Origin: Chamaecrista fasciculata
Lineage: Eukaryota; Streptophyta; Magnoliopsida; Fabales; Fabaceae
DNA length: 64,000 bases
Direction of reading: 5' to 3'
Assembly: GCA_003254925.1 (NCBI GenBank)
Contig: QANZ01042174.1
Span: forward strand, 186,001-250,000
In this document: piece after piece, positions 23,503 to 35,965 of the stretch
Layout of the letters: each line of letters opens with the position of its first letter
Numbering within the stretch: position 1 is the first letter of the stretch
The notes under the pieces: generated by a model
What the model saw: the letters and a program-made list of their open reading frames with translations, nothing else
Databases searched by the model: none
Told to the model about the DNA's origin: nothing
Translations under genes and position numbers: made by a program

Positions 23503-24715
23503 TTAAAGATTGTGTAAGAGATGAGTAGAATTGAGCAAGAAAGCTTGAGATTTCCTCTCGTAGTAGTAATCATTAGACGCATTAGCACTAGCATCCACCG
23601 AGTATATCATAATCCCATTAACTCCAAACCCATTCTGTTCCAAAAGCCTCAACGTCACAAAAAACGCGTCTCCCTGGATCCCTCTTCCATTCACTTCATA
23701 GCTAGGCAACAACTTAACCTCGTCAAATTGCACGACGCGAAGCTTATAATCCCCCAAATACCTCTCAGGATTGGACACCTTGTCCGTATAGAATTGATGG
23801 TTCACGTAGTCGATGACGTCATCGTACCCTCTGAAAAGCTCCACGTAATACTCCACGGTGAGGTGGTACGGCGCAATGCTCGCCACGTGGATCACGCTCT
23901 GGTTTTTTAGTAGCCTAATGAGCTCGCCAATGCAGTAGGCGAAGGAAGAAGAGGTGTTATTATTATTATTAATATTACGACGTCGTGTTGGGAAGTTCTC
24001 GTAGTCAATGTGGATGCCGTCGAGGTGGTAGGCGAGGACGAGGGATTTGAGGGAAGAGAAAGCATTGGAGATCCACCGGGTCGGGTCGGGCGGGTCGTAC
24101 CTATTGAGATATAAAATTAGAATGTGTTAAATAAAAATTCTACATTGACCATGAACCAAGTGTGTATATAGAAAAGAGGGAATAATTAAGTAGAGAAGGA
24201 GGAAAGTCTCGCGCACACAAACATTGATTACTCGTGAATAATCGTAGTTGAAAATTGACGATTTTCCTTGCGTGCGTAGATGAGGGTATCGAGTCTTTTT
24301 ATAAACTCTTAAGGACAATATTCTTGTAACGCGACTCAAATTAAATTCTATCATATGATTTTTGTGTATATATCCAATAATACCATCGGATGATGGTGTC
24401 GCCGAGGCTCCAACCGGCGAGGCTGGCTAGGACCTTGACGTTAGGGTGGTTGGTTTTGATGCGCGAGACTGAGTCGGGGGTGAGGGAGTCGGACCAGTAG
24501 GGTGCAAAGGTGCCGTTTTGAGGAGAACCGGAGGCGTCAGCGTCGATGGCGAAACTGAGAATAAAGTGGAAATCGATGCCTTGTGAGATGGGGACCGGGT
24601 CGAATGAAACGGGTCGACCCGTTGCTCCTATGTATTCCATCATCACTTTTGCATTGAGGGAAACTGCGAGTGCCAAGATGACGAAGAAGAAGAGGGAATT
24701 ATGATGATGTGTCAT
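23503..24715 (-). CDS. GH18 chitinase-like protein (secreted, class V/III-like fold)
   Basis: Two exons (24384-24715 and 23503-24100) join at a GT..AG intron through a split Trp codon and give 309 aa. Residues 1-22 (MTHHHNSLFFFVILALAVSL) look like a signal peptide, so the product is probably secreted. Residues around VMMEYIGATG and FHFILSFAID match the start of the TIM barrel in plant 'chitinase 2-like', narbonin and RuBisCO-associated proteins. The catalytic strand reads LDGIHIDYENF, with D138, H141, D143 and E145 in the GH18 DxxDxDxE positions. The proton donor E145 is kept, but the middle Asp is replaced by His. The TATTTATA phrase at about 24757-24764 (minus) may be the TATA box. Family members include storage and lectin-like proteins, so chitin hydrolysis is not assured. 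Confidence 0.88.
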
Positions 24716-25620
24716 GTTGGTGCATGTGTCACGAACTTCATCTCAATTCTTAACTTATAAATACCCGTCCTTTTTATTTATATTTATATATATATATATA
24801 TATGTATTCATCATGACTAATAAGTTAATTATTATATTTGGAGAATATAATGCTACAAGGAAACGTCCGTGTTTTTGTATTTTGTTGTCTAGCTAGTTGG
24901 AATAATAATCTGACATATGCAATTACGGCATCTCCTGGCCTGTTACAAATAATATAGGATATTAAATATACTCTTGTTGATATATATATTATAATTCAAA
25001 ATAACAACACATAATTAAGGAGCAAGATGAATTGGTGAGATTGCAAGCTATATATGTGTATATGTGTGTAAAGCAGCCAAATGTTAGCATGCAAGTATGC
25101 AACGGATGGAACAGAAGGGATGTTCTTGTATCGGCGGCAGAGTGTGATGCTTACGGCGATAATCTAAAAATTGACAAAATCTATGTATTTTGATTTGGTC
25201 GCATCGATTTTGCAAGGCCTCCTCGTTTTCTAGTGATAGTTTAGTTTGCTTTGAGATGTTGCTTTCCTTTCTCTCTGATCAATATAATTAAACGTCTATT
25301 GTTGAATTGCATCGTGAATTATTAAGCAAATAGATTACAATCCTAATAAACTAAAGTAGGATAACATCCTTAGCTTAAGTTTTGGACAGGCTACTAGAGC
25401 AAAAGTGTTAGATGAAGACCTGCAAAGATTTACATGAGTGGCCTTATTATATAAAAAGGATTTTTAAGGGCACATTTTAAAGTCTTGTGATTGGTTAGTA
25501 AAGTATCTTATATCTTGAAATTTATGAAAATTCATTTAAAAGATAATTTTTAATGTTTGAAAACTCACTTGACCAATCAAAAGAAACCTTAACGGTCTAA
25601 GTGAATCTTTTAGGTAATAT
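24716..25620. other. Spacer upstream of the GH18 gene with a dispersed MITE copy
   Basis: The first part is the promoter side of the chitinase-like gene. At about 25448-25612 lies a copy of a short repeat whose reverse complement appears at 36421-36580; shared phrases include 'gattggtcaa', 'caaacattaaaaatta' and 'ttaaaatgtgccctta'. The rest is AT-rich without recognisable genes. Confidence 0.45.
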
Positions 25621-25624
25621 TATG

Positions 25625-25795
25625 GGTTTCCCCCGTCTATCCGTGTAACGGTCCAAGCGAAGACTAATTCCGGCCATTCGGGCTACAGAGACGAAACGAC
25701 CGTGCTCTCCTAACAATGTCGACTCTAGGGATCGAACTTGGGTCCTCTCATCTAGGATGTAGCTCGCCAACCACTACACCAAACACTTGTCGGTA
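25625..25795 (-). mobile_element. tRNA-derived SINE
   Basis: Read on the minus strand, an RNA polymerase III box A (TGGTGTAGTGG, about 25772-25782) is followed about 40 bp later by a box B (AGTTCGATCCC, about 25728-25738). The phrase 'ccaaccactacaccaa' on the plus strand is typical of tRNA-headed plant SINEs. No tRNA cloverleaf with paired acceptor ends is evident, so it is not annotated as a tRNA gene. Confidence 0.6.
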
Positions 25796-26149
25796 ACTCA
25801 GGCAATATTTTATTCAAGTTAGAGAAAGGCCTAATTCAATCTGAATCCAATTAAATTCCATTGCAAATATTTAATTTTTATTTTTCAAAGTTTTGAAGGC
25901 CTAAACACTTAACATGCATTAATTTTTTTTTTCTAATTTTAGGTATATTTTCTTATTTCTCCTATCTTTTATGAAAGTGTTTTTATTATATAATCTTAAT
26001 CTTCTTTTCTTTTAAAGATATATCTTTTTGAGATAGGTTTAGCACGCAATGAATATCTGAATCCTGATGGAACTCCCTTCGCCACTCACAACTCTATTGC
26101 AAAGTATGTTTTGTTTGCAAATAAAAAAATTACTTCTATTTTTTTTGCT

Positions 26150-26325
26150 AAAGTATTCCCAGTCCGACAGGTTAAGAACTAATCTTCTGCGGATTTAAGC
26201 TTCATTTAAGGGTCTGCCTTTGACCAATTGGTTGCAGCATACACAAGGTGAGATTCGAACTCCCGACACTTGCTTAAGCGACATAGTGAGCTGATCATTA
26301 GAATAACCAAGTTTGGTTATTACTG
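26150..26325 (-). mobile_element. SINE-like element
   Basis: On the minus strand a box-B-like GAGTTCGAATC lies near 26251-26261, preceded by 'gttattctaatgatcagctc' and followed by 'tgctgcaaccaattggtcaa'. This layout is seen in tRNA-derived plant SINEs. Box A is weak, so the assignment is tentative. Confidence 0.45.
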
Positions 26326-26365
26326 CTACTTTTTTTTTTTTTTTGCATAAATGTATCGCTACTTG

Positions 26366-27140
26366 CCAATGAAGTTTGGCTCACTTGGTCACCTTTCGCC
26401 CACGACAATTGCATGGCTTGGGTTTGATTCCTGATGATTAGAGCCGTCAAAATGAGACAGCCCGGTTCACTCGAGCTAGATCGTCACGCGCTGCAAAGAG
26501 ACCCCAGGCGAGCCAAGTTTTGCCAACTCAGTTCACCAGCTCAGTGAGCCGAGTTAGCCCACCTAATCCACCAATCATCAATTTTTTTTTTCATTTTTTC
26601 CACTTTTTTTTAATTAAAAATATCAATCAACAATAGCAAACAACTATACTTTTTCAACACCTTTCAAAATCAATAAGCCACATAAAACATGAGAAGTTAG
26701 ATTAGGGTTTGATGTATTGTAGAGAAAAGAACTCTGAAGAAGCCAATAAGGGACTGAAATCGACGAGAGAGAGTGAGTGAGCCTAGATAATTTTAGTTTT
26801 AGGGCTTTAATTTTTAAATTTACAAAAAAAATTTCTAAAAATTAAGGTGGGTCACTAATTTACCAACTCACTCGAGCTTGCCCACCATGACCTGCAGGTT
26901 AAGTGAGCTAACCCACTCGAGCTAAAATTTTTGGCGAGCCGAATTTTCTTAACCCTCCTTATCAATTTAGCGAGTTAAACGAGCTAAACCTGGTCAACTT
27001 AATAGGTTTGACTTGTTTTGACGACTCTACTGGTGATGCCTTATTTGGTGGATTATCTGTAAGTACCTCTGAGTCCAGAGGCCTGCTCTGACCTAAGATT
27101 GGGGCGTCATCTCCCCACCTAAATTTTAGTTTATGAGAAA
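26366..27140 (+). mobile_element. SINE split by a nested hAT element
   Basis: The head has box A (TGGCTCACTTGG, 26377-26388) and box B (GGTTTGATTCC, 26421-26431), 44 bp apart. The SINE is interrupted at 26438 and resumes at about 27038 with 'gccttatttggtggattatc' and 'cctctgagtccagaggcctg'. The right border is approximate. The interruption is the hAT element at 26439-27029, which must be younger than the SINE. Confidence 0.55.
26439..27029. mobile_element. Non-autonomous hAT element nested in a SINE
   Basis: The left end begins TAGAGCCGTCAAAA and the right end finishes TTTTGACGACTCTA, inverted repeats with one mismatch. The flanks CTGATGAT (26431-26438) and CTGGTGAT (27030-27037) match at seven of eight bases, the 8-bp target-site length of the hAT superfamily. 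The interior repeats words such as 'ctcgagct' and 'gagcta'. No transposase frame is seen. Confidence 0.75.
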
Positions 27141-27574
27141 AAAGAAATGTATGCTACTTTTTTTTTGCAAATAAAAGAACTTATCGCTACATTTCGTTTT
27201 TTGTTTTTGCAAAAATGGAGGTCTCTTACACTGAAATGTTACCTTCCATTTCTGAGAGTGTTAGCATCTAGATCGGGTTCTTTAGATTTAAAACCCTTCT
27301 ACAGTTCTCTGTAATGGGGTCGCCACCAATCATGGCCCAGAAAAATAAATGAAACAGTGAGTTTCAAATTAATGAGATCGCCACGTGTCGCAATTTTAGC
27401 GGCGAGTAGAAAATCTGACGATCAAAAATTATTTAAATATGGAGAACTCTAGAGAAATTTAAATTTAGAGGATCTAATTTGGTTAGCATCTGTGTATTAA
27501 TAGAAAAGAAGGAAGGGATGAAAGTGTAGTGTATGTGAAATAGAAGGAACTGATGCGAGAGATCCATAGTTGAG
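27141..27574 (+). promoter_or_regulatory. Upstream region of the O-fucosyltransferase-like gene
   Basis: No other gene is seen between the SINE and the start at 27575. The last 100 bp, with 'tattaatagaaaagaaggaa' and purine-rich sequence, are probably 5' UTR. No confident TATA box was found. Confidence 0.3.
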
Positions 27575-30500
27575 ATGGTAAACAGAGGCTCCTATAACTC
27601 TAACAACCACTTCGCGGCGAGGATTCGGCCTAGAAAATTTTCTCTCAGCACCATCACACTATACACCATCTTCGTATTTGCTTTCTCTGTCTCTGTTTTC
27701 CTCTTCTACCTCCGGAATGTCGTTGTAGATGAACCGCCACCTTTGCTCTCCGCACAATCTCGATCTCACCAGGTACGCTGCACGATTCTTCTTCTTTTTG
27801 TGTCTGAGATTTGAGATTTGGCTTTGTTTTAGGGGGAGCGATGTTATATGTGATTTACTGTCGGTGCTGGTTATAAGTTCACAAACTTGTATTAGTGTTC
27901 GCGGTTTATTGGAGACGTTGATGGGATTTAATAAATTGGTGCTCTGTTATCAATTGGTGTGAGCTTTTTGGCAATTTTCATCCTCCAAAAATTTATGCAG
28001 TTAGAGGAGCATTTTGTATTGTAGTATCTGATTTAAAAAATATTTGTATGTAACTGGACTCTTTAATTCACTTGAATAACATTCATCAGTCTAAAATGTT
28101 CACCAAGAATTCTTTATTTGTGTATCTAGGAGCAAGGGATTTCTATTCTTTGAAGTTGTTTCATGACATTGGCATTTTGTTGGCTATAATATCTTAAAGT
28201 TTACTTCCCTTGTTCTAGTTAGCTCTTGATTGCTATTGCAGTCATTTTATTTTCAATATTGATACAGGTACCTGACTTACACAGGAACGATGACCAACTT
28301 TGGGGTTCTCCTTTCAGTCATGGTTTACATCCTTGTGTTAAGCCGACTGCTAAATATAAAGGTTTTAGATCCTAACATCCTTGTAATATAGCCTTGGACC
28401 TATTTTTATTTTTTTTTCCTAGGTTTTTCTCCCCCTTCTTTCCTGATTAGTTTGAGTAATTTGCTTTCCATCTTTTTCAAGTATGTAGTTTTTCTGTCGT
28501 GTCAGCCATAGCACACCCATGTCTCATGCTATCATAGTTTAGTCATTAGTGCACGTTGGCTCTCTTCCTTCCAGTTAAATCTGCTTCATTGTGTCAGGTG
28601 CCCAAGGTTTTGATCGCTATCTAACTGTCAAATGTAATGGTGGATTAAATCAAATGCGAACTGGTGTAAGTCACATCCTCTCTTGCAATGTCTTCTAGTT
28701 TTTGTATCAAGGCTATAATAGCGTTCCTGTATCCTGTAATTTAGTGTAGAGTGAATTATTTACATAATGGCTTAGTACATAAAAATTGTGTAAGAGTTTC
28801 TATATATATTTTTTTTAAATCTGAATGTGTCTTAAGAATACTTCTTTTGTCATAAATGGTGCTATAAACTATAATGGGTTTGGTCTCCATTGATGATGTC
28901 ATTTTTCTTTTTCTGGCTTAAGATTGATTATCTTTGATTCCTGAACTACTGTTCTGCATCACATTTTTTTGTTGGTCTTTAATTAACCAAATTTTTCGGA
29001 TAGATATCGGACATGGTAGCTGTGGCACATATAATGAATGCAACTCTAGTAATCCCACAACTGGATAAACGTTCATTCTGGCAAGACTCTAGGTATTTCT
29101 GGGGATGCATCTCTTTAATTTCAGCATCATGTGATATAAGATCCTTCAATGCCTATTATCTATCTCCTTTCCTTGTACTTATTTTTAACTTGGGTTCGTG
29201 CACAGTGTATTTTCGGATATATTTGATGAGCTTCATTTCATAGACTACCTAAGAGGAGATGTCAGAATTGTCAAGGAACTTCCCAAGAATTTGGAAGCTG
29301 TCCCCCGGGCCAGGAAACACTTCACATCATGGTCTGGTGTTGGTTACTATGAAGAGATGACACGTTTATGGAACGAGTATCAGGTATTGAAACTTTGCTA
29401 GATGAACTACATTTTCTAGCGGTACTATTTGTGGAAACTAGTGGTATGACTGACTGTCTGACCCCCTGAGACACCTATTTGTTCTTATCAACGCTTAATG
29501 ATGAATATGGAGATCCAAGTTTTTTTTTTTAAAAAAAATTACCTCTATTAATTTAATTTAGTAATAATGTTGGGTTGCATATTTTATAGGGAAATTTAAC
29601 CAAAACAAGGATATAGAAAGTTCATCATTTACTATTTCAGTTCTGTCATTATAACATAAAGAGACGGAAAAAGAAAAAAGAAAAAACAGAAAATGATGGA
29701 TTTCCAAAATCATATGGGCTTGTAACTTAGCTGCTTTGTGTTTTTTGAATTTTATATAATGTTAAAATTTTACCCAAAAAATATCCACATCAGATGTATG
29801 GTACTATAGTTGGTTACATCAGTGGATGCAAAAAACTTGATTTCTGTTCTCACTCAGTGAAAGGGATTTCTCATTATAATCATGTTCAGTTAGTAATTTA
29901 ATTCATGGCTGTGGTCATGGTCTGGCTGTCTAGATAAGGACATTGAATGATTTTTGCAGGTGATTCATGTTGCAAAATCAGATTCTCGGCTTGCAAACAA
30001 TGGTCTTCCTCTTGATATCCAGAGGTTGAGATGCCGGGCACTGTATCATGCACTTCGTTTTTCGCCTCCAATTGATAGTTTTGGAAAGGTTTGTCTTTCT
30101 TTTTTTTTTTTTTTATCATCTTAGGCATTTGATCTGTATATCATAATGGGGTTTAGTGACTAATTTTTAACTGTTAGAAAGAAATGGTAGTTAAATAAGC
30201 TATAATAAAAATTATGTATATATTTAACCATTTCAAAGGGTGAAAAGCTGCTAGATTGAGACCTTGTGAATTCAAAACTTCCAAAATTTCCACTATATTA
30301 CGCTAGAAAGTGAGGCATGTAATCCATGAGTTACCATATCCTCCACCGTGAATGCATTTAAGAGGTCTACATGCGGCTTCCTGGTAAATTAGGTTCTGAG
30401 CGTGCCTGACGGTGAAAAAAACAGAGATTGGTGGAGCGGTTAAGATCACGTGGGGGAAGATATATTGCTCTCCATCTAAGATACGAGAAAGATATGTTGT

Positions 30501-32196
30501 CTTTTACTGGTTGCACTTATGGACTGACTCATGCCGAATCTGAAGACCTCAGGATAATGAGGTAAGAATAGTTATTTATATAAGCTGCTGTGTATATGAA
30601 ATATGGATAATCCTAGAAGCACACACATTTAATGATTTTCCTGATCAATATTTTTATATTCATTTCAATTGTTCTAGAGAAAACACAAACCATTGGAAGG
30701 TAAAAAAGATCAATGCAACAGAACAGAGAATTGGAGGATTTTGTCCAATGACTCCAAAGGAGGTAGGGATTTTCCTTCAAGCTCTTGGTTTTCCTCCATC
30801 AACACAAATATACATTGCAGCTGGGGAGATCTATGGTGGTAATACTCATCTTTCAGAGCTCTCATCCCGCTTCCCTAATCTGGTCTTTAAGGTTAGTAAA
30901 CAATTTTGTTGTCAGTGTTAATGAATAGTAAAATGGCCCACAATCTGCGAGTGTCGTATATTGATGACCTAACTAATAGATTGATTAATGATAACAGGAA
31001 TCACTGGCAAACCCAGAGGAATTGAAAGCATTCAGCAATCATGGATCTCAGAATGCAGCAATTGATTACATAATCTCTGTAGAGAGTGATGTATTTGTTC
31101 CATCACATTCAGGAAATATGGCAAGAGCTGTTGAGGGACACCGTAGGTTCTTAGGTCACCGCAAGACAATCAACCCCGATAGGTACTATAACAAATTATC
31201 AATATAAGTTTATAATGAGTTTTGTTGGTGCTGTTGGAACATTCAACCACCTCTAGATCTCTCGAATATATATTTTTTTGTTTCCTTTCTCTTAATTCTA
31301 ATCCCCATTCTCTTTCCAAGCATGTTAGTTCACAGTGTGCAATTCTGTTTCTTATTACTTTCTCAAAAGGTTTATGTTTTCTTTGGTTTCTTCTGATACA
31401 TGTACATATGCATTGCCTATTTGCCTTTGAACAAGATGATGACTTAAAACTCACCAATCTGTAAATAATTAACTCATCAACTATCTTGGTTCAAAAAAAA
31501 AAAAACTCATCAACTATCACGTTTAGGACTTTATAAAGAAATATTTCTTGGGTTTCTGATAGGCTGGAAACTAGACAATTGAAGAGAAAATGCTCATTTA
31601 CTCCGAGGACCATGAATATTCTATTCATCTATATTTCATGCTATCATCCACCTAATTTTCAGGAAGGGACTTGTTGAAATTTTTGATAAGTTGGAAAGTG
31701 GAGAGCTAGAGGAAGGACCATCACTTTCACATCTTGTGCAGCAGATGCACAAGAGCAGGTAACTTTCATGAATCTTAAAGTTACTGCAAATAGACTATGA
31801 ACTAGGTCAGGGTTTTAGAGCACATTGATTCCTCCCTCTCACACTGGTTCTTGGACTTGTGCCCCATAGTTACCGTCATGATGGTCGGAACTTGGAAAGT
31901 AAAATTTCTTATGACTTTTTGTTGCCTTTGGGTGGTTAAGCTCTTTCCTTCTAATCTGCATTTCGTTTTACATTCTCTATCCACCTTGCTTTGACTTCAT
32001 TTTGCAAATGGCCAATTGAGATTGAAAGATCTTGCTTACTATTCATAATATTTGTAGGCAAGGAGCTCCAAGGGAAAGACTTGGCTCATTATTAGGAGTT
32101 AAAGGACGAGCACGTTTCAGGACTGAGGAGTCCTTTTATGAAGATCCATACCCAGAGTGTATATGTGGTTCTAGAAGGAAATTAGAATTAACGTGA
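27575..32196 (+). CDS. O-fucosyltransferase family protein (type II Golgi membrane)
   Basis: Eleven exons: 27575-27772, 28268-28361, 28598-28665, 29004-29092, 29206-29383, 29960-30088, 30425-30561, 30678-30891, 30998-31182, 31663-31758 and 32058-32196. All splice sites are GT..AG and the product is 508 aa. A short cytosolic tail rich in Arg/Lys is followed by one membrane segment at about residues 25-46, the topology of Golgi glycosyltransferases. The GDP-sugar-binding motifs of the plant O-FucT family are present: [12 protein letters not shown] (about 110-121), [16 protein letters not shown] (about 267-282) and [20 protein letters not shown] (about 392-411). Some members of this large family transfer other sugars, for instance rhamnose in pectin synthesis, so the donor and acceptor are unknown. 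The gene converges on the next one, with stop codons 355 bp apart. Confidence 0.93.
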
Positions 32197-32551
32197 CAGT
32201 AGATGAATTTGCAGTTTCAACCTTAGGTTTTTGGAGGGACTTGTCATCAGAAATTCCTGACAAGGTAGGCTGCATGTCCGAGCAGGTAATCACAAAACAC
32301 ACTATTGTTGGCAAATTTGCTCCTTACTAGTGTCTAGCATTTCTTGTTTCCCAAAATATGAGAAAGTTCCATTTTTTTTCTAATATGAATTTGTATATGA
32401 TCAGTATTTCAAATAAGTAACTATAGTTATAGATGTAATAAAATGATTTACCTTTTCCACTTTCCATTTATGTCATAAAAATTACGCAGATTAACAAAGA
32501 GTGTCCGTGTCTGTAGTATTGGCAAAAGAAATATATGTGTGTGTGTGTGTG
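32197..32551. other. Convergent 3' region between two genes
   Basis: This 355-bp gap separates two stop codons facing each other and must hold both 3' UTRs and polyadenylation regions. A (GT)n run lies at about 32535-32552, immediately beside the downstream gene's stop codon. Confidence 0.5.
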
Positions 32552-35500
32552 TTAAACTCTGAAATAAAGGAAATTGGGATCTATGTTCCCTGGGAGTGAT
32601 CTCTGAGCAGCGATCAAAGGGAGACGATTAGCTATACATTTAGCAGCATCCAAGTATGATGCGTTCCTTCTGGCTTTTCCAACTTGATCCAACAAATGAA
32701 TGCAAATTTCACCATTGTCTTCCTTACCAAGAAACTCCTCAAGTGCTTCTGTCTTCAGTCTCCAGCTTCCATTTCGCAGATTGAAGTTATACAATGGAAG
32801 GAATCGTTGGCCATATTCCGCTACAAACTCCATAGCATTTAGTATGAACTCAAAATCTTCTTCGCTCATGTAATAAGGAAAACTCACTCTGGTCCATCCT
32901 GGCTTCACTCCAACATACCCCTGCACATGGTAACAAAAAACAAAGTTTTTGAGTAAATCTATTTCAGTCCTTAAATTTGTCTCAAAATTATGATTTAATC
33001 TTTGAATATTGAAAATATATTTTCTTTTATAAACATCAATTATTCAAACTTGACAGATAGTGTTTCAAGAATTAAATAGTCAATATTGGTAAAAAAAAAG
33101 GACCATAAAATATATTTTTTCTATACAGAGACTAAAATCTTAGTTTTAGGACCAGTTTAAGAACTAAAAAGTAAATTTTCATGCAGTTATTTTACCTCTT
33201 GAACAGCTGATCTAATAGCCAGTGAACTGGGTTTGTTGATGTTGAGCAACGCATGACCATAGGGTCCAGCACAAGCACACCCACCTCGAGCTTGTATCCC
33301 AAACAGGTCATTAAGAAGTGAAGCAACGAAAGGGCCATGAAGAGGCTTACCTCTTCTCTTGCCTGCTTTTTCCTCCTTTGTATCATTATCATTCCACCCC
33401 TGAGATGAAGAATTATTGGTGGTAGGGTATATCAGAAATGACAGTATAGCCTGTCTTTTGACATTAAGATTCCCTAGAACTTGAATGTTGGGAATTGGGA
33501 GAAGCCTCTCAAATGCCTTATTTATGTACATTTGTTCCCGTTTTTCAATCTCCTCCAAGCCAATGAACTCTTTGACCCAAAATGCCAATGCCGCCCTCAC
33601 TGTCTGGATTATCTGAGGGGTCCCTCCATTTTCCCTTTCCTCTATGCTCTCCAAATATAACGTATCCTGCAACATTAATATTGATGCAGGGAATGAGTTT
33701 CCAAATTAAAGTTGCCAACATGAGAAAGGATTGATGGTGGGTGATTCATTCATTTCAGTATTGCACTTACCTTTTCATTGAAGCCATTGACGTAAGTGAC
33801 TGTCCCTCCTCCACAAGTGGATGGTGGTGAAGATCCCAATTTGTACAATTCTCTGCTTATTAGCAACACACCAGGCGAGCCAGGACCACCCAGAAACTTG
33901 TGTGGGCTCAAGAACACACCATCATACCCATCTTCCTCCCCTGACCTCATATCAATCTTCACGTACGGTCCACTATAAATACAAATATCACCCACCAAAA
34001 TTAGTCAGTCCCCCAAGTCTAAGTTTCAATCTTTTTAAGATAAATTTCACTTCGGTATTCTGTTTTATGGATTGATTTCCCTTCGGTAACAGTTCTTTCA
34101 AAATTGACACTTCGGTACCCTTGGTAACAAATTGTGAAAGAACATGTGCCAAAGTGAAATCGGTCTATAGAACATAATGCCAAAGTGTTAACAAGATTAA
34201 TAATAAGATACCAAAATGTTACTCAAAATGTTACCAAAGTTGATAAGAAGAGAGTACCAAATAAAATCGGCTACCAAAGTGCCTATTTTTTTAACACACA
34301 AACGCACCCAATGCAAGATTAAACAACCCCACGATCTCAAACACCTCAAATGACCATACCTTGCTGCAAAATCGAAGCACGCAAACCCCTTATACTTGTG
34401 AAGAAGACGAGCAATTTGTCTTGTATCTGAGTATATTCCAGTGACATTACTGCAAGCCGAGAAAGACCCCAAGATGGGTCTATTGGTATGCTTAAATTCC
34501 TCAAGATGAAGCCTTAGGGAGTCCAAATCTAGCAATCCCTCGTCGTCTAGGCCAATCTCGACCACTTGGGCCAAGCTTTGACGCCATGAGAGGAGGTTGG
34601 AATGGTGCTCGTGGGGTCCCACAAAGATGACCCATTGTTCTTGTGGGGGTAGGGTGTCCCTTAAAGTGGAGGGCACGGCGATACCCATGACTTCTTGAAG
34701 CCTTTTGATGGCTGACGTTGTGCCTGAGCCGCAGAATAGGATTGCGTCTTCTTGTTTGCCGCCTAGGCGAGTTTTGATGTATTGGGTTGCTTCGTGAACC
34801 ATTTTTGTTGTCCTGCTTCCTACGTAGCTGTCGCAAGTGTGGGTGTTCCCTGTACACACAGAGAAAAACAGAGCTCAAAGATCTTGCATTGGGTGTGTTT
34901 GTGTGTTAAAAAGATTGAATTGCAATTAAAAGGTATATTTTTAATATGTAAGAATTAAATTTTAATTTTAAGATAAATTTAAAGACTAATAAAATAAATT
35001 TAGTCTTATTTCAAATAACTGCTGACAAGGATAAATTAATCTTGTTGAGATATAAAAATTAAATAAAAGTAAGCTTCATCAGAATTTATTTAACAAGGGG
35101 ATTAAAAGTTGAATGTAACAATATTTATAATTTTAATAAGAATTGGATCATGCACTTATCACAGCGTCAAAAATTTTGATTTCACTAATAAACATGTTCT
35201 CACACTTATAAGTTATAACCTTTGTTACAAGATAATTGTTGTTACATCTAAAATAATAATCTCTCCTTCAATAATTATCTTTGATTCTGATTCTAGTTGT
35301 TGCCTTGTTGGATCATATGTTTAAAAACTATAGATGTTTTTTTTTTTTTGCCTGAAAAAACTATAGATGTTTGATATATGTCTAGACGTTACTTGTAGTT
35401 TGACTATATCTTGATACCACATCGATCTCTACTTCTACTATACGACATGCATACTATTTCATCTAGTTTAGCAGAGTTTGATGATGAAAAAATTGAAAAT

Positions 35501-35965
35501 TTAAAAAATAGTGAGAAGATCCGCATATATACCATAGTAGGGAAGGAGATGGTTGATGATGAAATCTTCATTGTAACGAAGGCTGCGTCCTGAAGCAGTG
35601 TGATCAGCATACACAATTCTTCTTCTTCCAAAAGGAGACTCAAACTCTACATCTTCACCAATTATCTCTGATCTCACCCAATTCAACTTTTTCTCCACAG
35701 ATTCCTCAATCCCACACACACCCATCTCCACTAACATCTTGAATGACTCTGAGTGATTGCAGAAGTCTTCATTTTTTGAATCACCATCATCAATAATATT
35801 AGCTCTCCTCTTAGTTTTACTTGCAGCTTTGCATGATGAAATAATATCCTCACTCGCCATTAACACAGGCTTCTCAGCGAAGAAATACCTCTCTATTTCC
35901 ATCTTGAAGGAGATGAAGAAGCACCAAAGAATGAGGTATGAGAAGTCCTTCACGCAATGAAACAT
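32552..35965 (-). CDS. PLP-dependent class V aminotransferase, molybdenum cofactor sulfurase-like
   Basis: Five exons (minus): 35533-35965, 34360-34849, 33771-33972, 33196-33666 and 32552-32920, giving 654 aa with GT..AG junctions throughout. The fold is that of NifS-like cysteine desulfurases. Visible parts are VYADHTASGRSL, CDSYVGSRTTKMVHEA, FCGSGTTSAIKRL, EHHSNLLSWR, FDFAASGPYVKIDM with Asp304, and the cofactor lysine K333 in FLSPHKFLGGPGSPG. A cysteine-rich RGGCACAGPYGH follows in exon 4. Unlike true Moco sulfurase (ABA3/MOCOS), no C-terminal MOSC domain is present, so 'Moco sulfurase' may be a misnomer. The start is taken at 35965, which adds a hydrophobic leader (YLILWCFFISF). An alternative ATG at 35902 (MEIERYFFAEKP) would remove it. 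Intron 2 contains a phased-repeat element. Confidence 0.88.
34028..34300. mobile_element. Phased inverted-repeat element in an intron
   Basis: Inside intron 2 of the PLP-enzyme gene, 'aaatttcacttcggtattct', 'cccttcggtaacagttc' and 'cacttcggtaccc' follow one another at about 30-bp steps. Reverse phrases such as 'ccaaagtgaaatcgg' and 'accaaagtg' lie towards 34155-34285. This is the 'ctttggtaccc' type of element; the outer ends are blurred. Confidence 0.5.

Noticed and set aside
23521-23910. A 129-codon plus-strand frame opposite the GH18 exon 2
   Set aside because: It is antisense to a well supported exon and has no family match.
25728-25782. A tRNA gene
   Set aside because: Box A and box B are present, but no acceptor stem or anticodon arm pairs properly. 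A SINE head explains it better.
34197-34360. Continuation of PLP-enzyme exon 2 beyond 34360
   Set aside because: Similarity stops at the GTATGG donor. The extra sequence belongs to the phased-repeat element in the intron.
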